Notes: generated from the sequence alone by a model not told the origin. A DNA stretch of 50,600 nt from Hydrogenophaga sp. (GCF_018780075.1 NZ_JADMKB010000141.1:1-50600), one strand, 5' to 3'; counted from the first letter of the stretch, positions 9,434 to 18,573 are shown. Program-made: numbers and translations.

Positions 9434-10417
9434 GTGTCCGACACCACGCGCAACAGCGGCAGGATCTTTCCGTCCCGGAACGGAACGGCGATCTCGCGTG
9501 CGCAGGCGGATGGGCAGCCGGGCGCGCCGGCGCCGGCTGCCGGCTCCGGCACCCCCGCACCGGCTGCGTCGAGCAAGCCGCCCGCCACCGAGACCATCGC
9601 CCGCCGGGCCGGCGCGATGGTCAATGAAATCGACTTCCCCGGTTTCGTCTCGCAGCTCGTGCACGGCACCTTCGACGCCATCGTCGATGCCTCGATCCGG
9701 CAGATGGAGAGCTACTCCGGCCTGGTGTCGGCGGTGGCGAAGACGGTGGATCAGTTCACCGAAGAGAACGTGACCTTCAACCAGGCGCGCGACTGGCTGG
9801 TGTCGCGTTACCCCGGCGACGTGGTGCTCCAGCTGCCGGACGCCGCCGGGACCGAGCCCCGGCTCTCGCCACGCGCGGAGGAACTGAGCCCGGTGTGGCT
9901 GGCCGACTACGGCCTCGAAGGCCAGGAACTGAGCACCGAGCTGCTGGAGCAGCAGATCCTGCCGCAGGTGCGCAACAAGGTGGGTGCCGAGCGCCAGCAG
10001 CTGCTGGCCACCATGGTGCTGCTCGGCCTGAACCGTGTCGCCGTGCGCGACGGCAGCATCAGCGCCAAGGTCATGTTCCGCGCGGCGGCGCGCGATGCCG
10101 CCGCGGTGCAGTACGCCACCAGCAGCGATCCCCAGGCGGTCGCCACCTGGGGCGAGCGCGGCAGCCTCAGCCAGACCTCGCAGAGCACCACCATGGTGTC
10201 CACGCTCGCGGTCAACGCGCAGAACGAATCCACCGTGCGCGCCGACCTGTTTGGCGAGGTCAAGCTCAACTTCGTCAGCGAGACCCTGCCGCTCGACCGC
10301 CTGGCCGACGCCGCCAAGATCGCCCTGGTGCAGCAGCACTCGCCGGCCATGCGCCCCGCCGCGCCACCGCCCGCGTTGCCACCCGCCGCGCCGCCGGCCG
10401 CCGAAGGGAGGCCGTGA
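9434..10417 (+). CDS. Paralogue 1 of an unrecognised four-member family
   Basis: A 327-residue protein starting at GTG with GAGGAG upstream, 10 bases after the giant hydrolase. It has a Pro/Ala-rich N terminus (about 20-52), a helical core (about 60-110, with DFPGFVSQLVHGTFDAIVDA), a helix RQQLLATMVLLGLNRVAV leading into a strand (SISAKVMFRAAARD), and a final strand pair (RADLFGEVKLNFVSETLPLD) before a proline-rich tail. The same blocks occur in the genes at 15973, 17316 and 19500, but this copy lacks their N-terminal helical domain. The helix-then-strand layout is loosely like DUF2589 proteins, which I offer only as a lead. No catalytic motif is seen; a structural or scaffolding role is plausible. 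Its TGA shares a base with the next ATG. Confidence 0.82.
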   Translation: MSDTTRNSGRIFPSRNGTAISRAQADGQPGAPAPAAGSGTPAPAASSKPPATETIARRAGAMVNEIDFPGFVSQLVHGTFDAIVDASIRQMESYSGLVSAVAKTVDQFTEENVTFNQARDWLVSRYPGDVVLQLPDAAGTEPRLSPRAEELSPVWLADYGLEGQELSTELLEQQILPQVRNKVGAERQQLLATMVLLGLNRVAVRDGSISAKVMFRAAARDAAAVQYATSSDPQAVATWGERGSLSQTSQSTTMVSTLAVNAQNESTVRADLFGEVKLNFVSETLPLDRLADAAKIALVQQHSPAMRPAAPPPALPPAAPPAAEGRP

Positions 10418-10668
10418 TGATGCGCGAGCTCTCCCAGCTGCTGGACGATTTGCACGACGGTCTGCTGGCCATCGAGGCGCGCGAAGGCCTGCGCCTGTCC
10501 CAGGTCGACATGACCCTGCCGATCGATCTGCGGCCGGTGTTCCGCGACGGCGGCTGTGTGCTGCTTGCGGACTTCACCCGCAGCAGCGAGGTCAACACCT
10601 GGAGCGCCACGCCCTCGCGGTTGACGCTCGGCTGGAGCAGTGGTGGCGATGTGGGAGCCGCACCATGA
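10417..10668 (+). CDS. Small trypco2-like protein
   Basis: An 83-residue protein whose ATG overlaps the preceding stop (TGATG) and whose own stop overlaps the next start (ATGA), so it is clearly a translated operon member. It has one amphipathic helix (MMRELSQLLDDLHDGLLAIE) and then strands (LSQVDMTLPIDLRPV, CVLLADFTRSSE). This helix plus V-x-M-x-L-x-I-x-L pattern resembles, from memory, the trypsin-co-occurring domain type 2 (trypco2), a small domain encoded next to trypsin-like proteases in bacterial conflict systems. The match is by eye only. A second in-frame ATG lies three bases downstream. Confidence 0.75.
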   Translation: MMRELSQLLDDLHDGLLAIEAREGLRLSQVDMTLPIDLRPVFRDGGCVLLADFTRSSEVNTWSATPSRLTLGWSSGGDVGAAP

Positions 10669-11438
10669 GCACGCCGCTGCTGCAGGACGCCGGCGTCCCC
10701 TTCGACCTGTTCATCTCGTCGCTGACCGAACAGCTCGACAAGGCGCAGGCCTCGATGGCCATCAAGGCGCGGCTGGGCAAGCTGCCGCTGACCTTCGCGG
10801 TCAAGGAGGTGTCGCTGGACCTGCGCGCTTTCGTGCAGATCCTGGACGACGACATCTACCTGCGCCCGGCCGGTCCCGGCGAGACCGAGGCCAGCAGCAT
10901 CAAGCTGCAGCTGACCACCATCACCAAACCGATGATCGACGAGAACAGCGTCGACTACAGCACCGAAGACCCGAAGTTCTCGCTGCGCGAAGCCCTGGGC
11001 GACCAGATCTCCGAGACCGAGCAGCGCCAGCTCGAACGCATCGGCGTGCGCACCGTGCAGCAGCTCAACGAGCTGAAAGAAAAGGCCGGCACCGACGTGA
11101 TCGCGCGCCTCTCGCGCATGCCGGTCAACCGGCTGCAGCAGGCCCTGCTGCGCGCGGCGGCGCCGCGGGTCACCCGGGTCGAGCCCGGCGCCGGCACCGG
11201 CCCGGGCGACACCTCGGGCCGGGTGCACCTGAGCGCGCCCGGCCTGCGCCCCGGGCGCCTGCCGCGCGTGCGCGCGGCCGGGGAGAGCGTGGCCGTGGTC
11301 GGCGCCGAGGACGGCCGCATCGTGCTCGCGCCGATGGCCTCGCAGCTCGGGTGCGAGGCCGAGGTCGACTTTGGTGACGGGCAGGTGGCGCGTGTCGAAC
11401 TGAGCGACGGCCGGCTCGGGCAATGGAGACCGTCATGA
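10665..11438 (+). CDS. Trypco2-like N-terminal domain with helical and strand-rich C-terminal domains
   Basis: A 257-residue protein joined by ATGA overlaps to the genes on both sides. Residues 1-90 repeat the plan of the preceding small protein: an amphipathic helix (PFDLFISSLTEQLDKAQASM) and then strands (KLPLTFAVKEVSLDLRAFVQ). Residues about 110-165 are a helical segment with an IGVRTVQQLNELKEKAG block that looks like a helix-hairpin-helix module. Residues about 180-257 form a beta-rich domain (RVHLSAPGLRPGRLPRV ... EVDFGDGQVARVEL). There is no signal peptide. Family not recognised beyond the trypco2-like start. It may be an adaptor that connects proteases of the operon to a target. Confidence 0.8.
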   Translation: MSTPLLQDAGVPFDLFISSLTEQLDKAQASMAIKARLGKLPLTFAVKEVSLDLRAFVQILDDDIYLRPAGPGETEASSIKLQLTTITKPMIDENSVDYSTEDPKFSLREALGDQISETEQRQLERIGVRTVQQLNELKEKAGTDVIARLSRMPVNRLQQALLRAAAPRVTRVEPGAGTGPGDTSGRVHLSAPGLRPGRLPRVRAAGESVAVVGAEDGRIVLAPMASQLGCEAEVDFGDGQVARVELSDGRLGQWRPS

Positions 11439-12856
11439 ACACCCCCCGCACCGTGCGCGGCCGCCTGTTGCTCACGCTCAAGCTCGGCGAGATGCCGGAG
11501 CACGTGCCGGGCTGGCGCGCCTGCACCCACCACGGCGCCGAGATGGCCGAGCGCATCGACGGCGGCGTGATCGACCGCCTGCTGCGCCACCACGGCGGCG
11601 CGCTGCGCGCGGTGCGCCTGCACAGTGCACGCCAGCCGCGCAGCGCGCGCGCCGTGCCCGGCGCCTACCGCTTCGACGAGGTCGAGCAGATCAGCGGCGT
11701 GGCCCGGGTGCTGCGGGTGCAGGTGCGCGACCCGGCCGGCATGCCGGCGCTGCTGCAGGCGCTGGCGGAGCTTCCCATGGTCGAGCGGGTCACGGCCAAC
11801 CACCTCAGCCACGCGCCGTTTGCCGACGCGCCCGGGACGGTGGCCGACCTCCGGACGCTGGACCACACCTGGGTGCGGCAATGCGCCCGCATCGACGAGG
11901 CCCTGCGCTACGAAGGCGGTGACCCGGCGGTGGTGCTCGGCCTGGCCGACACCGGGGTCTCGCTGACCCATGTCGAGCTGGCGTCGCGGCTGCGCGCGGG
12001 TTTCGACAGCGTGGACCTGGACCCCGAGACCGTGGGCGGGGTCACCCTGGTCGGTGACTACCGCCGCGCCGGCGAACGCCCGCAGGACGAGGTGGGCCAC
12101 GGCAGCGGCTGCGCCGGCATCATGGCGGCTCTCGGCAAGGGCATGCCCCCGGGCGCCGCGGGCGCCTGCGGGCTCACGCCGGTGCGGGTGCTGGGCGCCG
12201 CGCTCGGCCCGGGCGACAAACGCGTGGGCGTGGGCGCGCTGGACAACATCGACGCCGGCATGAAACGGCTGATCGACCTGGGCGTGAAGGTCATCAACAT
12301 GAGCTTCGGCACGCCCGAGTCCATGCTCGACGCCGACGCGCCACGGCCCCACGAGGAAGTCGTGCGCTACGCGCTGGCGCGGGGCGTGATCCTGGTGGCG
12401 GCGAGCGGCAACTCGGGCCTGAGCGAGCGCTACTTCCCGGCGGCGCTGCCCGGGGTCATCGCGGTCGGCGCGATCGAGCGCGGCCTGGGCCCCGCGTCCT
12501 TTTCCACCCGGGGCGGGCACGTGGCCCTGTGTGCGCCCGGCCGCGACATCCGCACCTGTGGCATCAGCGGCTACCAACTGGCCAGCGGCACCAGCTTTGC
12601 CGCCCCGCACGTGGCCGCGGTCTGTGCGCTGCTGGCGTCGCGCGCCCAGCGGCGCGCCCAGCCGCTGGACAGCGTCGAGGCGCGGGACATCCTGATCGCC
12701 AGCGCGCGGCCGTTTGCGGTGGCCGGCGTGACCGGTTGCGGCGCGGGCGTGCTCGATGCGCTGGCCGCGCTGCGGCGGCTCGACGCGGACATCGACCACC
12801 GGCTGCGAGAAGAAGACCGCCCTGCCGATGAACCCGACGCTCTGGCGGTTGCCTGA
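11435..12856 (+). CDS. Subtilisin-like (S8) serine protease
   Basis: A 473-residue protease. The catalytic triad is visible as D172 (GLADTGVS), H222 (VGHGSGCAGI) and S387 (ASGTSFAAPHVAAV), with the oxyanion-hole asparagine in AASGNSG. Residues 1-150 form an N-terminal extension that may act as an inhibitory prodomain. There is no signal peptide, unusual for a subtilase, so it probably works in the cytoplasm or leaves by a non-Sec route. I chose the ATG at 11435, which overlaps the previous stop as ATGA like its neighbours; an ATG at 11423 in the same frame is an alternative. With the giant hydrolase it gives the operon a second kind of serine protease; it could process the giant polyprotein-like enzyme. 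Confidence 0.9.
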   Translation: MNTPRTVRGRLLLTLKLGEMPEHVPGWRACTHHGAEMAERIDGGVIDRLLRHHGGALRAVRLHSARQPRSARAVPGAYRFDEVEQISGVARVLRVQVRDPAGMPALLQALAELPMVERVTANHLSHAPFADAPGTVADLRTLDHTWVRQCARIDEALRYEGGDPAVVLGLADTGVSLTHVELASRLRAGFDSVDLDPETVGGVTLVGDYRRAGERPQDEVGHGSGCAGIMAALGKGMPPGAAGACGLTPVRVLGAALGPGDKRVGVGALDNIDAGMKRLIDLGVKVINMSFGTPESMLDADAPRPHEEVVRYALARGVILVAASGNSGLSERYFPAALPGVIAVGAIERGLGPASFSTRGGHVALCAPGRDIRTCGISGYQLASGTSFAAPHVAAVCALLASRAQRRAQPLDSVEARDILIASARPFAVAGVTGCGAGVLDALAALRRLDADIDHRLREEDRPADEPDALAVA

Positions 12857-12902
12857 GCACCCAGGCCACCACCGATGACACCCGGCAAACAAGGAGAGAG
12901 CC

Positions 12903-14792
12903 ATGGTCACCCGAAGTAAACCCACCCCCTCGCGCGCTGCCCCGGGCGCCGCGGCCTCCTCGCGCCGCGCCGCGGCCACCACCGCTGGCACCCGCCGGTC
13001 TTCCACCACCACTTCCGGCCTGCGGGCCCCAACCACCGAAGGACATACCATGAACCGCATCCTCCTGGTCGACCTCGGCGAGCGCGAACTGAAAGAACGG
13101 CAGGCGTTGCGCGCTCGGCGGCAGGTCTTAGAAACCATCCAGAACACCGCCGACACCAGCGGCGGCCTCAGTGTCCGCCAGCTGGAGGAGCTCGCCGGCA
13201 TCGTCGAGAAGCTGCGCAGCGACGTGGTCGCCGACCCCTTCTACCGCAAGGTGGCCGCGACCTACGCGCAGAAACCCTGGGACGAGCTGGCCGACGCCGA
13301 AGACAGCGAGTTTGTCCACAAGTACGGCCTGATCGGCACCCAGCGTGTGCCGTCCAACTTCCTCGATGCACTGCAAGCCAGCGAACGCGAGATCGTCGGC
13401 ATCTGCGGCCTGCTGCAGCTCGAAGGCACGACCGACGACAGCCGCCGGGGTTTCGTGCAGAAGGTCAGCGCCGCCCAGGGCGAGTACCGCGAGTGCCGGG
13501 CGCTGTTCGACGCCGCGTTCGAGCTGCTGAGCAAGAAGTACGTGGTCACCCTGCGTTCGCAGATCCAGTCCCGGCTGATCGACGAAGACATCTTCGGCTG
13601 CATCGAACCCGGGGGCGATCCGCAGGACCGCCAGCCGGTCAAGGAGATGCAGCCCAACGCGGCCGACAAGGTCTGCGTGCTCAGCGGGCGCAACCTGGCC
13701 GCGGTCGTGCGCAAGCTCGCGGCGGACGGGGTGAGCGCCAACGACCCCTGGCTCACCAGCCGGATCGAGAACACCTACGAGATGCAGAGCGGTGTGGTCG
13801 GTGGGGCTTCGCCGTCCTCGTTCGACATCCCGCTGCCCGACCTCGAAGAGGCCACCGACGGCGAGATCGTGCGCGAGAACCTCGACGCCGCCCAGGCCAT
13901 CTACTTCTCCTACCAGCTGGAAGAGGCGCGCATGCCCCAGGTGGTCGAGCGCATCGTCGAGCTGTTCCGCGCCGGCCTGCTGCCGCTGAGCTACGGCAAG
14001 ACCGGCGACTACCTCTACGGCTACTACAAGAAGGCCTCGGAGCGCATCACCGAAGGCGAGCGCCGCGACCTCTACATGCGCGCCTTCGGCGCGCCCGGTG
14101 GCGACCCCAGCATCAACCAGCCCAACCGCGAGTTCAACGACCTGTGGTGGCGCTTCGTGTCGTCGGTGTCCTCGTTCGGCCGCCAGCTCACCGTCGACCG
14201 CATGTTTCGCAGCCAGATCCCGCTGTCGGTCTCGCAGGAGCAGGTGCGCAAGGCCGCACGCGACCTCGCCGCCAGCCTGTCGCGCAACTGCTACGGCATC
14301 GCCTACCAGTTCTCCAAAGAGCTCAAGACCCTGATCATCGAGTACCGCGACCTGCTCAGCGACCAGGAGATCCGAACCTCGTTCGGCGCCCGCGACATGT
14401 GGCAGGTGATGGACCAGGTCAACGCCAACTACCTCGGCGGCACCCGCAACAGCCACCGTTACCGCACCCAGGCCAAGTGCGGCGCCATTGTCATCGCCTG
14501 GCTCTCGCGCAACCACCAGCGCCTGACCAACCGCCTGGGCGAGGTGATCTCGACCAACGCGCTCACCAACCCGCAGCTGCGCGGCAGCGACCGGCCCATG
14601 GAAGACCCCACCGACTGGGACCTGCTGCAGGCCTGCGAGCAGCTGATCGCGGTGGGGGGCATCGGGGACCAGCGGGTCGAAGATTTCTCGCAGCCGGTCG
14701 AGTCGCCGACGATCACCAGCAAGCCCATCGAGATGCCGCAGATGGCGCGCGATGCGCTGGATTCGGCGGGCATCAGCCTGCCGAGCTTCTGA
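12903..14792 (+). CDS. Large helical protein of unknown family (member A of a two-gene family)
   Basis: A 629-residue protein. The start at 12903 has AAGGAGAG six bases upstream; it gives a basic, Ser/Thr/Ala-rich 49-residue leader. An alternative ATG at 13050 (MNRILLVDLGERELKERQA) also has a good site (GAAGGA), and the conserved part begins there. The body is soluble and mostly helical, with blocks IYFSYQLEEARMPQVVERIV, LYGYYKKASERITEGERRD and FGARDMWQVMDQVNANY followed by an AIVIAWLSRNHQRL helix. The same blocks, shortened, appear in the 307-residue protein at 18574, so the two are homologous. No catalytic motif or membrane segment is seen. Function unknown. Confidence 0.8.
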   Translation: MVTRSKPTPSRAAPGAAASSRRAAATTAGTRRSSTTTSGLRAPTTEGHTMNRILLVDLGERELKERQALRARRQVLETIQNTADTSGGLSVRQLEELAGIVEKLRSDVVADPFYRKVAATYAQKPWDELADAEDSEFVHKYGLIGTQRVPSNFLDALQASEREIVGICGLLQLEGTTDDSRRGFVQKVSAAQGEYRECRALFDAAFELLSKKYVVTLRSQIQSRLIDEDIFGCIEPGGDPQDRQPVKEMQPNAADKVCVLSGRNLAAVVRKLAADGVSANDPWLTSRIENTYEMQSGVVGGASPSSFDIPLPDLEEATDGEIVRENLDAAQAIYFSYQLEEARMPQVVERIVELFRAGLLPLSYGKTGDYLYGYYKKASERITEGERRDLYMRAFGAPGGDPSINQPNREFNDLWWRFVSSVSSFGRQLTVDRMFRSQIPLSVSQEQVRKAARDLAASLSRNCYGIAYQFSKELKTLIIEYRDLLSDQEIRTSFGARDMWQVMDQVNANYLGGTRNSHRYRTQAKCGAIVIAWLSRNHQRLTNRLGEVISTNALTNPQLRGSDRPMEDPTDWDLLQACEQLIAVGGIGDQRVEDFSQPVESPTITSKPIEMPQMARDALDSAGISLPSF

Positions 14793-14837
14793 CGCTTCGC
14801 CGGTCGCCACGCATCCCCACGCTTCAGGAGAACTTCC

Positions 14838-15890
14838 ATGTCCTATCCAGGCACCCGAGCCCACCCGATGAAGAACCTGGTGACGCGTTCGCTGAACGCC
14901 GCGTCGCAGGCGCTGGGCACCCGCGACCCCATGCCCTATGTCGGCGACCTCATCGAGCGCACCTTCTACCTGCCGGACGACGACGTCTCCTACGCCAACA
15001 ACCGCCTCACGCCGGGCGCGGTGCCCTACGAACCCTCGTTCTCGGAGTCCGATCCCCACACGCTGCGCTTCACCATCGAACCGCTGGGGCCGGGTGCCTC
15101 GCCCGTGGCCCGCCGTGACGAGGCCACGCGCGAGATGCGCCGCCTGATCCAGCCCGTGTTCGGGCGTGACGCGCTGCGCTGGTTCGACAGCCGCAGCGAG
15201 GAGTGGCGCGGTTTCGGGGGCATGAGCTGGATGAACTTCGGTGCCTGGTTCGGCAGCGCCTTTGACGAAGACGGCCTGTACGCGGCGAAGATCTACTACG
15301 AGCTGCTGCCGTCGCAGATCGACGCGCTGTCGCCGACCCTCGCCGAGCTCACGCGCCGGGTGATGGCCGAGATGCCGACCCTGATGCCCATCTTCACCTC
15401 CATCGGCTGCAAGCGCGACAGCGGCAGCCAGCGCGTGACCTTCCTGCACCGGGGGGCGCTGGCGGTCAGCGCGCTCGGGCCGCTGATGAACCGCCTGGGC
15501 ATCGGCCACCAGCTGCCCAGCCTGATGCGCATCGTGGGCGTCGCGCTGGGCGGGCGCTTCGAGCTGCCGGCGGGCGGCGTGCTGATCGGCATCCGCGAGA
15601 CCACCGATGGCGTGGAGCTCAAGCTGGAGATCCTGCTGGCCGCGATCCCCGACCTGCCGGCCCGGTTTCTGGACCTGATCAAGCTGGGCCTGGCCGAGCG
15701 GCCGCGACAACTGCTGGCGCTCTCGCGCTGGCTCGATGCCTTCGGTGTCGACGACGTGAGCCAGCAGGGGCACTTCTCGGTGCTCAGCCTGCGGGTCACG
15801 CCCACCACGCAGGCCCGCATCAGCCTGTATGTGCGACCGATCGAGTTCGAGATGCGGGAAGCGATCGAGGAAGCCCAGAGCCAGCAATGA
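14838..15890 (+). CDS. Strand-rich orphan protein, possibly ABBA-type fold
   Basis: A 350-residue protein with AGGAG seven bases upstream. It is built from repeated strand pairs and helices: HTLRFTIEPLGPG, GLYAAKIYYELLP, QRVTFLHRGALAV, GVELKLEILLAAI, and a C-terminal RVTPTTQARISLYVRPIEF. Repeating helix-strand-strand-helix units ending in K-x-Y or S-L-Y-x-R strands recall aromatic prenyltransferases with the ABBA barrel, but I see no diagnostic motif and make this a weak guess. There is no signal peptide or membrane helix. It lies mid-operon between a helical family protein and three paralogues of the 9434 family. Confidence 0.75.
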   Translation: MSYPGTRAHPMKNLVTRSLNAASQALGTRDPMPYVGDLIERTFYLPDDDVSYANNRLTPGAVPYEPSFSESDPHTLRFTIEPLGPGASPVARRDEATREMRRLIQPVFGRDALRWFDSRSEEWRGFGGMSWMNFGAWFGSAFDEDGLYAAKIYYELLPSQIDALSPTLAELTRRVMAEMPTLMPIFTSIGCKRDSGSQRVTFLHRGALAVSALGPLMNRLGIGHQLPSLMRIVGVALGGRFELPAGGVLIGIRETTDGVELKLEILLAAIPDLPARFLDLIKLGLAERPRQLLALSRWLDAFGVDDVSQQGHFSVLSLRVTPTTQARISLYVRPIEFEMREAIEEAQSQQ

Positions 15891-15972
15891 CCCTGTGGGC
15901 GGGTCCGCCCGCCGCAGCCCCGATGAACCACCGGCCGTGTTCCACACGGCCACAGATCCGGAGCGACCCGCC

Positions 15973-17295
15973 ATGTCCGCCATTTTTCCTCCCCGCACCC
16001 AGGTCGCCGCACGCCCCGCACCACAGCCTGCCAGCCGTGAAACGCTGGCCGTGGCCCGCCAGCAGGTGCGCCGACTGCTCGAAAGCAGCGACGCGTTCAA
16101 CCAACTGACGCCGGACAAGCGCGAGAGCCTGGCCAAAGGCATGGTCCAGATCGCGAGCTACCTCGCCGAACCGGACGGCGTGCGCCTGAAGCCCGAGCAG
16201 CAAAGCCCGCAGGTGCGGGCGCTGGCGGGTGAGAACTTTGCCTTGAAGAAATCCGCCGGCAACAACACCGACGAAGAGGGCAAGTTCACCGCGCAGAGCG
16301 CGCGCGAGGGTGCGGCCGTCGCCGGTGCGCTGCTGGAAGCGGTGAACTTCCCGGACTTCTGCGCCGGGCTCATCGACGGCGTGTTCCATTCCATCGTCAA
16401 GAGCTCGATCGAACAGATGGAGGCCTACGCCAAGCTCGTCGCCGACGTGTCCAAGAGCCTCAACCAGTTCCGTGACGACAACACCACCCAGAACCAGGGC
16501 CGCGATCACCTGATCGAGCAGTTCCCGGACGTGTTCCAGCTGAGCATGGACACCGGCGAGTTCTCCTTCGGCGACGAACAGGCGGCCGGGCCGCGGGTGA
16601 CGGTGCGCGAAGGCGTCAACGAGAAGAGCGCGGTCGCGAAGATCAACCAGTCGCTGCCGCTGGACAAGCCGATCGAGCGGCTGGACGACGAACTGGTCGA
16701 GGCGCTGCTGGTGCCGGCCGCGCGCACCCAGCTCGCGACCAGCCGGCAGCAGCTGCTGGCCACGATGGTGATGCTGGGCATCAACCGCATCGTGGTCACC
16801 GACGGCAAGATCTCGGCCAAGGTCATGTACGACTTCAAGGCGCGCGACAACATGCAGTTCCGCCGCAGCGCGCAGAAGTTCGACTACGACAAGAACCTCC
16901 AGAGCACCACCAGCGAAGGCACCAACGAGCAGAGCAGCAACGAATCCAACCGCGGCTTCACCCGTTCCGCCGACGGCGCCTACGACACCGGCGGCCGCGA
17001 CGCCAGCTTCTACACCAAGGGCACCTACAAAACCACGGCGCAGCCGGTGCTGAACATGGCGTCGGCCTCGCAGACCTCGATCAACGCGAGCCTGGAAACC
17101 AAGGCCAGCCTGGCCGGCAGCATGGAGGTGAACTTCAAGAGCGACTACCTGCCGCTGGAGAAGCTGGCGAACCCCGAGGCGATCGCCGCGATCCAGATGA
17201 ACGCGCAGCCGGGCATGGTCAAGACGATGGCCTCGCGCCCGCCCGCTCCCGCAGCCGGCGGCCAGACACCGGCCGCGACCGCGCCGACGGCCTGA
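15973..17295 (+). CDS. Paralogue 2 of the unrecognised four-member family
   Basis: A 440-residue protein. Start chosen at 15973 (MSAIFPPRTQ), where the conserved sequence begins; the frame is open back to 15829 but overlaps the previous gene. The N-terminal helical domain (about 20-70, ARQQVRRLLESSDAFNQLTP) is shared with the genes at 17316 and 19500. The core follows (NFPDFCAGLIDGVFHSIV ... QMEAYAKLVADV), then RQQLLATMVMLGINRIVVTD with KISAKVMYDFKARD, a Gly/Ser/Asn/Thr-rich insert (about 300-360), and the closing strand GSMEVNFKSDYLPLEKLANP. It ends in a Pro/Ala tail. The stop overlaps an in-frame ATG of the next gene. Unknown function. Confidence 0.83.
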   Translation: MSAIFPPRTQVAARPAPQPASRETLAVARQQVRRLLESSDAFNQLTPDKRESLAKGMVQIASYLAEPDGVRLKPEQQSPQVRALAGENFALKKSAGNNTDEEGKFTAQSAREGAAVAGALLEAVNFPDFCAGLIDGVFHSIVKSSIEQMEAYAKLVADVSKSLNQFRDDNTTQNQGRDHLIEQFPDVFQLSMDTGEFSFGDEQAAGPRVTVREGVNEKSAVAKINQSLPLDKPIERLDDELVEALLVPAARTQLATSRQQLLATMVMLGINRIVVTDGKISAKVMYDFKARDNMQFRRSAQKFDYDKNLQSTTSEGTNEQSSNESNRGFTRSADGAYDTGGRDASFYTKGTYKTTAQPVLNMASASQTSINASLETKASLAGSMEVNFKSDYLPLEKLANPEAIAAIQMNAQPGMVKTMASRPPAPAAGGQTPAATAPTA

Positions 17296-17315
17296 TGCAC
17301 TTCACGGAGCCCGCC

Positions 17316-18563
17316 ATGTCCGCCACCATCGTCCGCAACCCGCACACCGAGCCGGCCTGGCTGGACGACGATACCCTGCGTGCGGTGCGCCCGCAGGTGC
17401 GCCACCTGCTTGAATCCTCGGCCGGTTTCCGCGAGCTCGAACCCGAGAAACAGCAGGAGATCGCGCGCACCATGGTGCGCGTTGCCTCGTACATGGCCAA
17501 CCCGCAGGGCCTGGCGAAACAGGAACTCACACCCGGCAAGGGCGTGCTCGCGAAAGCGCCTGCGCCTGCGCCGGCGTTGGCGGGGCAGGGCGCGCCCGCG
17601 CAGGCGCTGGCCAACCCGGTGGACCAGGCCAAGAACAAGGCGTCCGAAAAAATCGGCACCTTCGCCGGCAGCGACTTCGAGGCCGGCTCGGTGAAGCAGG
17701 GCGCCGAGAACTTCAAGAACTTCGTTGGCGCCGTCGATTTCCCGAAATTCGTCGGCGGGCTGATCCAGAACGTGTTCCAGGCCATCGTCGATGCATCGAT
17801 CCAGCAGATGGAGGCGTATGCCGATCTGTTGAAGGCGGTGGCGCAGACCGTCGACCAGTTCGCGGCCGACAACATCAGCATGAACAACGCGCGCGACTGG
17901 ATGTCGCAGCGCTTCCCCACCGACCTCGCCATCGACACCAGCGACACGGAGGCAGGCCCGCGCCTGGGCATGAAGAACGAAGACAGTGCCGAAGAGGCCC
18001 TGGCGCGCGTGAGCCAGGAGTTGCAGCTGGCCGAGCCCGTGACCGACCTGTCCGACGAGGAGCAGGAAGGCCGGCTGGTGATGGCCGCGCGCATGCAGAT
18101 GGCGCGCAGCCGCCAGCAGATGCTGTCGTCCATGGTGATGCTGGGCATCAACCGCATCGTGGTGACCGACGGGCTGATCAACGCCAAGGTGGTGTTCAAT
18201 TTCCGCGCCTCCGACGACGCCAAGCGCGACGCCAAGGCCTCGCTGTACGACCGCGACTCCAGCTACAACAAGAACACCAGTGTGGCCGGCGCGCACTTCG
18301 GCTGGGGCGGTGCGGCCAGCGCCAACACCAACGTGCAGAGCCACATGACCACGGTCTCGTCCTCGGTCGATGAGACCTCGAGTTCCAGCCAGGAGATGAA
18401 GGCCAAGCTCACCGGCGAGGTGCGGGTCAACTTCAAGTCGGACTACTTCCCGATGGAGAAGCTGGCCTCGCCCGGCATGATCGCCAGCATCCAGGGCAAC
18501 GCCACGCCGTTCGATCCGAACACCCGCTCGAACCCCGCGGGTGCGCCGGCCGCGGCGGGTTGA
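17316..18563 (+). CDS. Paralogue 3 of the unrecognised four-member family
   Basis: A 415-residue protein with the same order of blocks as the preceding gene: N-terminal helices (VRPQVRHLLESSAGFRELEP), a Pro/Ala-rich linker (about 75-95), the core DFPKFVGGLIQNVFQAIVDA with IQQMEAYADLLKAV, RQQMLSSMVMLGINRIVVTD, LINAKVVFNFRASD, and a last strand GEVRVNFKSDYFPMEKLASP. The start at 17316 has GGAG upstream and matches the MSA start of its neighbour; an ATG at 17295 overlapping the previous stop is an alternative that adds seven residues. Tandem placement and close similarity to the preceding gene suggest a local duplication. Confidence 0.83.
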   Translation: MSATIVRNPHTEPAWLDDDTLRAVRPQVRHLLESSAGFRELEPEKQQEIARTMVRVASYMANPQGLAKQELTPGKGVLAKAPAPAPALAGQGAPAQALANPVDQAKNKASEKIGTFAGSDFEAGSVKQGAENFKNFVGAVDFPKFVGGLIQNVFQAIVDASIQQMEAYADLLKAVAQTVDQFAADNISMNNARDWMSQRFPTDLAIDTSDTEAGPRLGMKNEDSAEEALARVSQELQLAEPVTDLSDEEQEGRLVMAARMQMARSRQQMLSSMVMLGINRIVVTDGLINAKVVFNFRASDDAKRDAKASLYDRDSSYNKNTSVAGAHFGWGGAASANTNVQSHMTTVSSSVDETSSSSQEMKAKLTGEVRVNFKSDYFPMEKLASPGMIASIQGNATPFDPNTRSNPAGAPAAAG

Positions 18564-18573
18564 GGGGTGGGCC

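Noticed and set aside
13128..16142. A 1000-codon minus-strand open frame across the middle of the protease operon
   Set aside because: It crosses several plus-strand genes that have good ribosome-binding sites and homologous partners; no motif is seen in it.
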